Source of the DNA: an uncultured Mycolicibacterium sp.
Lineage (GTDB): Bacteria; Actinomycetota; Actinomycetes; Mycobacteriales; Mycobacteriaceae
Direction of reading: 5' to 3'
Assembly: GCF_937941905.1 (NCBI RefSeq)
Contig: NZ_CALDGS010000102.1
Location: 1-22,414, forward strand
Length of the DNA: 22,414 nucleotides
The position numbers were made by a program, and so were the translations under genes. The notes under the pieces were generated by a model. The model worked only from the letters and a program-made list of their open reading frames with translations, made no database searches and had not been told where the DNA came from. Shown here piece by piece: positions 16,901-22,414 of this stretch; within the stretch, counting starts at the first letter, position 1; each line of letters begins with the position of its first letter.

Positions 16901-19828
16901 TCAGGCCGGGCCCGGTTTCGGCAGCGTTTCGGTGTCGGCGTCGTCGCCGGCGGCCGGGGCGCCGACCGTGACGGGTTCCGGTGCGGTGGCCGCCGGCTGC
17001 GGCCAGGGCGAGGGCACCGGCCGCTCCCGCACCCGCTGCGGCCACCAGAACCAGCGGCCCAAAAGGGTCGCGATGGACGGAGTCATCAGCGACCGCACCA
17101 CCAGGGTGTCGAACAGCAGGCCCAGCCCGATCGTGGTGCCCACCTGGCCGATGGTGATCAGCGTGCTGACCGCCATCGACCCCATGGTGAAGGCGAACAC
17201 CAGGCCCGCCGCGGTCACCACCGAGCCGGTGCCGACCATGGCGCGGATGATGCCGGTGCGGACCCCGGCGTGCACCTCCTCCTTGATCCGGGAGACCAGC
17301 AGCAGGTTGTAGTCCGCACCGACGGCCAGCAGCACGATCACCGACATCGGCATCACCATCCAGTGCAGCGGGATGCCGATGATGTGCTGCCACAACAGCA
17401 CCGACATGCCGAACGCCGAGGCGAGGCTGAACACCACGGTGCCGACGATCACCGCCGCGGCCACCACCGCGCGGGTGAGGATCAGCATGATCACGAAGAT
17501 CAGGATGAGCGCGGCGGCCGCGACCAGGATCAGGTCGTAGTCGGCGCCGATCTGCATGTCGTGGTAGGTGGCCGCGCTGCCGCCGACGTAGATGCGCGCC
17601 CCCTCCAGCGGGGTGCCCTTGATGGCGTCGGCGGCGGCCACCTTCAGCTCGTCGATCCGCGCGGTGCCGGCCTCGGTCAGCGGGTCACCCTGGTGGATGA
17701 TGGTGAACCGCACCGCTTTTCCGTCCGGCGACAGGAACAGCTTCATGCCGCGCTGGAAGTCGTCGGTCTCGAAGGCCTCCGGCGGCAGGTAGAACGAGTC
17801 GTCGTTCTTGGCCTTGTCGAACGCGTCGCTCATGGCGGTGGAGTTCTCCTGCATCGCCATGGCCTGGTCCTGCTGGACCTTCATCACCTGGTACTGGTTC
17901 AGCAGGGTCTGCTTCTGGTTCTTCATCGACTGGATCTGGGCCGGCATCACCGCGACCATCTGCGGCATGAGGTCGGCCATCCGCTGCATGAGCGGCACCA
18001 TCTCCTCGAAATTGCCGGACATGGTGTCGATCCCGTCGAGGGTGTCGAAGATCGAGCGCATCGACCAGCAGACCGGGATGTTGTAGCAGTGCGGCTCCCA
18101 GTACAGGTAGTTGCGGATCGGCCGGAAGAAGTCGTCGAAATCGGCCAGATGGTCCCGCATGTCGTTCATGTCGTCGCTGGTCACCGCCATCTTGGCGGCC
18201 ATCTGCGCGGACACCACGGCCAGCTCCGACTGGATGTTCATCATCTCGGTCATCGCGTCGATGCTGGTCTGCAGGTCGTCGGCCTGCTTGAGCAGGTTGT
18301 CCAGGTTGGCCTGCATGTAGTCGTTGTTCATGATCTGCGTGGTGCCGCTCTGGCCGATCGTGTACGGGATCGTCGAGTGCTCGATCGGGTCCCCGTCCGG
18401 CCGGGTGATGGTCTGCACCTGCGCGATGCCGTGGACGTTCTTGAGCGCCTTGGCGATCTTGTCGATGACCAGGAAGTCGGCCGGGTTGCGCAGATCCCGG
18501 TCGGTCTCCACCATGACCAGGTCCGGGTTCATCTTGGCCTGGGAGAAGTGCCGGAACGCCGCGGCGTAGCCGACGTTGCTCGGCACGTCCTCGGGCAGGT
18601 AGATCCGGTCGTTGTAGGTGGTGTAGTACCCGGGCAGCGCGAGCAGGCCGATGAGCGCGACGATGATCGCGCTCACCAGCACCGCGCCCGGCCAGCGCAC
18701 CGTGGCGGTGCCGACCCGGTGCCAGAACCGGGACCGCCCCGAGCCTTTCGGCTCCAGCACCTTGCCGAACCGGCTGCACACCGAGATGATGGCCGGCCCG
18801 GCCGTCAGCGCCACCGAGATGACCAGCAGCATGCCGACCGACAGCGGGATGCCCATGGTCTGGAAGTACGGCAGCCGGGTGAAGTGCAGGCAGAACGCCG
18901 CCCCGGCGATGGTGAGCCCGGAGCCCAGCACCACGTGGGCGGTGCCGTGGAACATGGTGTAGTAGGCCGACTCCCGGTCCTCGCCGGAGCGCCGGGCCTC
19001 CTGGTAGCGGCCGATGAGGAAGATCGCGTAGTCGGTGGCCGCGGCGATCGACATCGTCACCACCATGTTGATGGCGAAGGTGGTGAGCCCGAAGACGTTG
19101 TAGAAGCCCAGGAACGCCACCAGCCCGCGGGCCGACATCAGCCCCATCATCACCATCACCAGCACGATGACGGTGGTGATCACCGAGCGGTACACCAGCA
19201 GCAGCATCACCGTGATGACCGCGAAGGTGACGGCCTCGATGAGCTTCATGCTGGCGTTGCCCTCGTGGCGCTGGTCGGCGCTGGCGGCGGCCGCACCGGT
19301 CACGTAGGTCGTCAGGCCGGGCGGGGTCTCGCGTTCGGTGGCGATCTTGCGAACCACCTCGACCGACTCGTTGGCCAGCGCCTCGCCCTGGTCGCCGGAG
19401 ATGTAGACCTGCACGTAGGCGGCCTTGCCGTCGACGCTCTGGGCGCCGGCGGCGGTGAGGGTGTCGCCCCAGAAGTCCTGCACGTGCTGGACGTGCTCGG
19501 TGTCGGCGCGCAGGTCGGCGACCATCCTGTCGTAGAAGGCGTGCGCCTCCGCACCCAGCGGCTCCTCGCCCTCCAGCACGATCATCACCGAGCTGCTGGT
19601 GTCGTACTCCTGGAAGACGTGCCCGACCCGCTTGATGGCGATCATCGACGGGGCGTCGTTGGGGCTCATCGACACCGAGCGCAGCTTGCCGACCTCGTCC
19701 AGCGTGGGCACAAGGGTGTTCAGCGCGGCGATGACGGCGACCCAGAACAGGATGATCGGCACCGCGAAGGTGCGCAGGAACCGCGGCAGACCGGCGTGGC
19801 CCTTGCGGCGCTGGGTGGTGGTGGTCAC
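16901..19828 (-). CDS. mmpL5: MmpL-family RND transporter (MmpL5-like)
   Basis: A 975-aa RND-superfamily exporter of the inner membrane. It has a single N-terminal helix (about 21-40), periplasmic domain 1, a bundle of five helices, then a second periplasmic domain and five C-terminal helices. The proton-relay Asp-Tyr pairs are D266-Y267 (TDYAIFLIGRYQEA) and D839-Y840 (GADYNLLLVSR). A long helical insert (about 497-690), Met- and Gln-rich with the Cys pair PHCYNIPVC (579-587), is the coiled-coil domain of the MmpL4/MmpL5 group. GTG start, four bases after the mmpS stop. The partner MmpS and divergent TetR suggest drug or siderophore export. Assignment to MmpL5 rather than MmpL4 is by recalled similarity. 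Confidence 0.93.
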   Translation of the reverse strand: MTTTTQRRKGHAGLPRFLRTFAVPIILFWVAVIAALNTLVPTLDEVGKLRSVSMSPNDAPSMIAIKRVGHVFQEYDTSSSVMIVLEGEEPLGAEAHAFYDRMVADLRADTEHVQHVQDFWGDTLTAAGAQSVDGKAAYVQVYISGDQGEALANESVEVVRKIATERETPPGLTTYVTGAAAASADQRHEGNASMKLIEAVTFAVITVMLLLVYRSVITTVIVLVMVMMGLMSARGLVAFLGFYNVFGLTTFAINMVVTMSIAAATDYAIFLIGRYQEARRSGEDRESAYYTMFHGTAHVVLGSGLTIAGAAFCLHFTRLPYFQTMGIPLSVGMLLVISVALTAGPAIISVCSRFGKVLEPKGSGRSRFWHRVGTATVRWPGAVLVSAIIVALIGLLALPGYYTTYNDRIYLPEDVPSNVGYAAAFRHFSQAKMNPDLVMVETDRDLRNPADFLVIDKIAKALKNVHGIAQVQTITRPDGDPIEHSTIPYTIGQSGTTQIMNNDYMQANLDNLLKQADDLQTSIDAMTEMMNIQSELAVVSAQMAAKMAVTSDDMNDMRDHLADFDDFFRPIRNYLYWEPHCYNIPVCWSMRSIFDTLDGIDTMSGNFEEMVPLMQRMADLMPQMVAVMPAQIQSMKNQKQTLLNQYQVMKVQQDQAMAMQENSTAMSDAFDKAKNDDSFYLPPEAFETDDFQRGMKLFLSPDGKAVRFTIIHQGDPLTEAGTARIDELKVAAADAIKGTPLEGARIYVGGSAATYHDMQIGADYDLILVAAAALILIFVIMLILTRAVVAAAVIVGTVVFSLASAFGMSVLLWQHIIGIPLHWMVMPMSVIVLLAVGADYNLLLVSRIKEEVHAGVRTGIIRAMVGTGSVVTAAGLVFAFTMGSMAVSTLITIGQVGTTIGLGLLFDTLVVRSLMTPSIATLLGRWFWWPQRVRERPVPSPWPQPAATAPEPVTVGAPAAGDDADTETLPKPGPA

Positions 19829-19832
19829 GATC

Positions 19833-20258
19833 TCAGACAGCCTTCACGTAGCAAAAGGTTTCGGCGCGGTAGCCGGTCGCGGTCTGTTCTTCCTCGACCT
19901 CGCCGTCGACGGTGACCCGGCAGGTGATGGAGTCGCCGTCGCTCTGGGCCATGATGTGCGGCATCACCGAGGGCAGCGTGGTCTGCAGGGTCAGCGTCCA
20001 CGGCAGCGGTGCGTCGGCGACCCGCTGCGGTTTGCCCTCGAGATCCATGTAGTTGATGACCGCGGTGGTACCGGTCCCGAAGACCTCGTAGGTGACGACC
20101 TTCGGGTTGAAGTCCTCGGCCTTGTCGGAGGTGACCTCGGTCACGACGACGGGGTCGCGGCCGAACACCTGCCGGACGTTGGCGACGATGAAGGCGGCGG
20201 CGCACAGCGCGATGATCACCACGACCGGCAGCCAGATCCGACCGAGCACCTTTGTCAT
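19833..20258 (-). CDS. mmpS5: MmpS-family accessory protein (MmpS5-like)
   Basis: A 141-aa partner of MmpL: one N-terminal membrane helix (about 8-29), then a periplasmic beta-sandwich domain with the usual VTYEVFGTG and a late Cys pair (ITCRV, FCYVKA). MmpS proteins are thought to couple MmpL to periplasmic delivery of substrate. The ATG at 20256-20258 is chosen over the GTG at 20291 because GGAAGG lies five bases before it and the family starts just before the membrane helix. It leads the mmpS-mmpL operon and is transcribed from a promoter overlapping the TetR operator. Confidence 0.94.
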   Translation of the reverse strand: MTKVLGRIWLPVVVIIALCAAAFIVANVRQVFGRDPVVVTEVTSDKAEDFNPKVVTYEVFGTGTTAVINYMDLEGKPQRVADAPLPWTLTLQTTLPSVMPHIMAQSDGDSITCRVTVDGEVEEEQTATGYRAETFCYVKAV

Positions 20259-20349
20259 CGCTACCTTCCGACGTTGACGACCCGCGAACACGCGGTCACC
20301 GGCGCACGCGTCGGACCGTCGGCGCCGGGAACGCTGTAGTGGCCCCGCA

Positions 20350-20379
20350 AACGTAGCGGCAATAAGTGGATTACGTCAA
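20350..20379 (-). promoter_or_regulatory. Candidate mmpS-mmpL promoter
   Basis: On the minus strand TTGACG (20374-20379) and TACGTT (20350-20355) are 18 bases apart, a near-consensus sigma-A promoter. The start would be near 20342, giving a leader of about 84 bases. The -35 box sits inside the palindrome at 20364-20386, so repressor binding would block the polymerase. Confidence 0.7.
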
Positions 20380-20386
20380 TCCGCTT
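20364..20386. promoter_or_regulatory. TetR operator between tetR and mmpS
   Basis: The arms AAGTGGATT (20364-20372) and AATCCGCTT (20378-20386) pair at eight of nine positions, with one G-T mismatch, around the spacer ACGTC. The site overlaps the mmpS -35 box and is directly upstream of the tetR -10. This is the standard arrangement for a divergent TetR repressor that controls both its target and itself. Binding is inferred from layout. Confidence 0.75.
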
Positions 20387-20401
20387 TCGCGTCGTCCGCA
20401 T

Positions 20402-20407
20402 TACACT
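20402..20407 (+). promoter_or_regulatory. Candidate leaderless promoter of tetR
   Basis: TACACT on the plus strand fits TANNNT and ends seven bases before the GTG start codon at 20415. No Shine-Dalgarno precedes that GTG. A leaderless mRNA is likely. The upstream -35 area falls in the operator palindrome. Confidence 0.6.
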
Positions 20408-20414
20408 CGGCGCC

Positions 20415-21095
20415 GTGAGCACGCCCGACACCCCGGACCGGCCGCTGCGCAGGGACGCCGAGCGCAACCGGCGGCGGATCCTGTCCGCCGCCCGCGAGCT
20501 GTTCGCCGTGCGGGGGCTCGAGGCCAGTCTCAACGACGTGGCGCACCACGCCGGGGTCGGGGTGGGCACCGTCTACCGGCGGTTCCCCACCAAGGAGGCA
20601 CTGCTCGAGGCGATCTTCGAGGACGTCCTCAACGACCTCACCGCGCTCGCCGAATCCGCGCTGCGGCAACCGGATTCCTGGGATGCGTTCACCTGGTTCG
20701 TGCAGCGGCAGTGCGAGATGGCGGCCACCGACCGGGGGCTGCGCGAGATCGCGTTCGGCCGCTCCCACGGCGGGGCGCGGCTGCGCGCGGCCCGCGCGCG
20801 GCTGCGCGGGGTGACCACCCGACTCGTCGAGCGGGCCCAGCGCGACGGGCACCTGCGGCCCGGGGTGGCCACCACCGACATGCCGGTGCTGGCGTTGATC
20901 GCCGGCACCGTCGCCGAGCACGCCGGTCCGATCGGCCCCGACCTGTGGCGCCGCTACGTGGAGCTGCTCATCGACGGGATGCGGCACCTCCCCGGCCGGC
21001 CGCCGGTGGCCGAGCCGGCGTTGACGACGGAGGCGCTCGACCGGGTGATGTCGCTGCCCCCGCGCTGCGCCCCCGTCCCCCGCGAACAGACGTGA
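20415..21095 (+). CDS. TetR-family repressor of the mmpS-mmpL operon
   Basis: A 226-aa TetR protein with an N-terminal helix-turn-helix at about residues 38-57 (SLNDVAHHAGVGVGTVYRRF) and a helical C-terminal ligand domain of the SbtR-like type. GTG start (20415-20417), apparently leaderless. It is divergent from mmpS and shares the operator at 20364-20386. I recall its M. smegmatis counterpart MSMEG_1380 as a repressor of mmpS5-mmpL5 whose loss raises efflux resistance. It differs from M. tuberculosis, where the unrelated MarR-type Rv0678 controls mmpS5-mmpL5. The last four codons and the stop lie inside the left arm of a palindromic repeat. Confidence 0.92.
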   Translation: MSTPDTPDRPLRRDAERNRRRILSAARELFAVRGLEASLNDVAHHAGVGVGTVYRRFPTKEALLEAIFEDVLNDLTALAESALRQPDSWDAFTWFVQRQCEMAATDRGLREIAFGRSHGGARLRAARARLRGVTTRLVERAQRDGHLRPGVATTDMPVLALIAGTVAEHAGPIGPDLWRRYVELLIDGMRHLPGRPPVAEPALTTEALDRVMSLPPRCAPVPREQT

Positions 21096-21141
21096 AATCC
21101 CCCTCCGGGGCCTGAATCAGGGGGTGTTCGGGTCCGCTCGC
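21082..21141. terminator. Palindromic repeat between convergent tetR and exchanger genes
   Basis: Two 22-base arms (21082-21103 and 21120-21141) pair at 16 of 22 positions around a 16-base loop. The left arm begins GCGAACAGACGTGAAA and contains the tetR stop codon. The arm is nearly the same as the rpoC terminator arm (19 of 22 bases), so this is a decayed copy of the same element. It probably terminates both converging genes. Confidence 0.6.
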
Positions 21142-21153
21142 GGGGCGAGTGGC

Positions 21154-22116
21154 TCAGGCCTGGACGACCACGAGGTAGGTCAGGTACGCCAGGTAGGCGA
21201 CCACCATCGCCCCGCCCTCGAGCCGGCTCACCCGCCGGCCGGTGATGAAGATCGGGATGCAGGCCGCCACGGCCAGCACCATGAGCGGGATGTCGACGGT
21301 CACCAGGCTCGACGGCAGCACCAGGCCCTCGGCCGGCACCAGACAGGTCACCCCGAGGATGAACAGGATGTTGTAGATGCTGCTGCCGATCAGATTGCCC
21401 ACGGCGATGTCCCGGTCGCCGCGGATGGTGGAGATCACCGTGGTGACCAGCTCCGGCGCCGAGGTGCCGATCGCCACCACGGTCAGGCCGATGAACGCGT
21501 CGGACACGCCCCAGGCCCGGGCCATGCCCTCGGCGCCGTCGACCAGCCACTCGGCACCGACGATCACCACCGCGATCCCCGCCGTCGTCACGGCCAGATG
21601 CCACAGCAGCGTCCGCGGTGTGCCCGCGGCGGCACCGAACTCGGCCTGGTACTCCTCGCGCACCGCACGCGACTCGCGTCGGGCCGAGTTGACCATCGCC
21701 ACGGTGTAGGCGATCGCGGCCGTCACCAGGATCAGCCCGTCGCGCCGGGTCATCACCCCGTCGGCGGCCAGCAGCCACAGCAGCGCCGCCGCGGCGGCCA
21801 TCATCGGCAGTTCGGAACGGATGGTGCGCTGCTCCAGCGCCAGCGGCACCAGCAGCGCGGACAGGCCGAGGATGAGCAGCAGGTTGACGACGTTGGTGCC
21901 GGCGATGTTGCCGACCGCCAGGGCGCCGGCGCCCTCGGACGCGGCGACCACGCCGACCGCGAGCTCGGGCAGGCTGGTGCCGATCGACACCACGGTCAGG
22001 CCGATGACGATCGGGCTGATGCCCAGCTGAGCGGCGAGCGCCGATCCGCCGCGGACCATCACCTCGGCGCCGGCGGCCAGCACGAGCAACCCGGCCAGGA
22101 ACCACGCGAGATTCAC
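21154..22116 (-). CDS. CaCA-family Na+/Ca2+ (cation/Ca2+) exchanger
   Basis: A membrane antiporter of about 320 aa with roughly ten helices and the two inverted alpha-repeats of the CaCA superfamily: IGTSLPEL with GNIAGTNVVN in the first half, and IGTSAPEL with GNLIGSSIYN in the second. The acidic Glu of each repeat binds the cation. It resembles YrbG-type exchangers, which expel Ca2+ or other cations. I place the start at GTG 22114-22116 (or 22120-22122), because the family begins with the hydrophobic helix NLAWFLAGLLVL. The longer frame to 22197 would run polar residues through a terminator arm. It is convergent with tetR. The transported ion is unproven. Confidence 0.88.
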   Translation of the reverse strand: MNLAWFLAGLLVLAAGAEVMVRGGSALAAQLGISPIVIGLTVVSIGTSLPELAVGVVAASEGAGALAVGNIAGTNVVNLLLILGLSALLVPLALEQRTIRSELPMMAAAAALLWLLAADGVMTRRDGLILVTAAIAYTVAMVNSARRESRAVREEYQAEFGAAAGTPRTLLWHLAVTTAGIAVVIVGAEWLVDGAEGMARAWGVSDAFIGLTVVAIGTSAPELVTTVISTIRGDRDIAVGNLIGSSIYNILFILGVTCLVPAEGLVLPSSLVTVDIPLMVLAVAACIPIFITGRRVSRLEGGAMVVAYLAYLTYLVVVQA

Positions 22117-22172
22117 CGCCACCGCATCATGATCGTCGCCGCACCGGGCGGGCACAAACCGCACCCCCGGCT

Positions 22173-22255
22173 GCGCGAGCAGACGGGTCCTGCCCACCAG
22201 ACGCGAAACCCCCCGGAACCCGAGGGCTCCGGGGGGTTTTCGCGTCTGCTCGCGC
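22173..22255 (-). terminator. Long palindromic terminator after rpoC
   Basis: The inner stem pairs 22198-22217 with 22228-22248: 20 bp with one bulged T and a 10-base loop. It contains CCCCCC and GGGGGG followed by TTT on either strand. An outer perfect 13-base inverted repeat, GCGCGAGCAGACG (22173-22185) with its complement (22243-22255), competes for the same five bases CGTCT (22243-22247). It lies 19 bases after the rpoC stop and should end the rpoBC transcript. Confidence 0.85.
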
Positions 22256-22266
22256 GGAGAACGGGA

Positions 22267-22414
22267 CTACCGGTAGTCGCCGTACCCGTAGTCGTCGAGC
22301 GGCACCGCCGGGCCGGTCTGCTGACCGAAGTCCGGGCTGTAGTACTGATCCTCGTAGGTCGGGATCGTGTACGCCGCGGCCCGGGCCTCCTCGGTCGGGC
22401 GGACCTGGATGTTG
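22267..22414 (-). CDS. rpoC: RNA polymerase beta' subunit, C-terminal end (partial)
   Basis: Only the last 48 codons are in the window; the gene continues past the right edge. The translated end (NIQVRPTEEARAAAYTIP through LDDYGYGDYR and a TAG stop) closely matches the acidic, Tyr-rich tail of mycobacterial RpoC as I recall it. It anchors the window to the rpoBC region and shows that transcription from rpoC runs leftwards into the palindromic terminator. Confidence 0.95.
   Translation of the reverse strand, partial: NIQVRPTEEARAAAYTIPTYEDQYYSPDFGQQTGPAVPLDDYGYGDYR

Noticed and set aside
17270..19915. 881-codon plus-strand frame opposite mmpL
   Set aside because: Composition is His/Asp/Val/Arg-rich shadow sequence, and the opposite strand is a full MmpL.
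19833..20291. GTG start of mmpS at 20291
   Set aside because: It would add 11 basic residues before the membrane helix. The ATG at 20258 has GGAAGG at proper spacing and matches the family N-terminus.

Overview
This window is a piece of the chromosome of a high-GC actinomycete, almost certainly a Mycolicibacterium (rapidly growing mycobacterium). The evidence is the gene order from the 3' end of rpoC to the rpsL-rpsG-fusA-tuf operon, an MmpS/MmpL pair, FadE8/EchA4, Rv0679c/Rv0680c-type DUF3060 proteins, lipoproteins like LprB/LprC, a mycofactocin-type SDR, and frequent GTG starts with TANNNT -10 boxes. Almost all genes read on the minus strand, so the biological order runs from right to left. 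All comparisons with M. tuberculosis (Rv numbers) or M. smegmatis are from memory; no search was run.

Right end (22414 to about 16900): the last 48 codons of rpoC end at a long palindromic terminator. Next comes a CaCA-type cation/Ca2+ exchanger, then a plus-strand TetR regulator facing a divergent mmpS-mmpL operon. The 156-base tetR-mmpS gap holds a clear palindromic operator. It covers the -35 box of the mmpS promoter and lies just upstream of the tetR -10, so one repressor could control both directions. I recall the M. smegmatis counterpart (MSMEG_1380 to 1382) as a TetR-controlled MmpS5-MmpL5 efflux system.

Middle (about 16900 to 10300): eutB-eutC encode a complete B12-dependent ethanolamine ammonia-lyase. 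No reactivase, permease or microcompartment gene is in the window. They are followed by endonuclease IV (nfo/end), a PAP2/Aur1-like membrane phosphatase, and the overlapping pair fadE8 (AidB-like acyl-CoA dehydrogenase) and echA4 (a crotonase that lacks the second catalytic Glu).

Accessory cell-envelope block (about 10300 to 8200): two tandem plus-strand DUF3060 proteins show an exact 18-residue beta-helix-like repeat. They are divergent from two overlapping minus-strand DUF3558-type lipoproteins resembling LprC and LprB.

Left part (about 8150 to 1): an Rv0681-like TetR gene with its own palindromic operator; then the str operon rpsL-rpsG-fusA-tuf, with a far-upstream promoter, GC-rich hairpins in two intercistronic gaps and a strong terminator after tuf; then a secreted cutinase-family esterase, an Rv0686-like SHOCT membrane protein, and a mycofactocin-coupled SDR behind a perfect match to the KstR (cholesterol-regulon) operator.

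No tRNA, rRNA, insertion sequence, phage gene or CRISPR array was seen. I found no wholly new multi-gene system. The most interesting material is regulatory DNA (KstR and TetR operators, a palindromic 3'-end repeat family, a tandem repeat before eutB) and the paired DUF3060/lipoprotein cassette.
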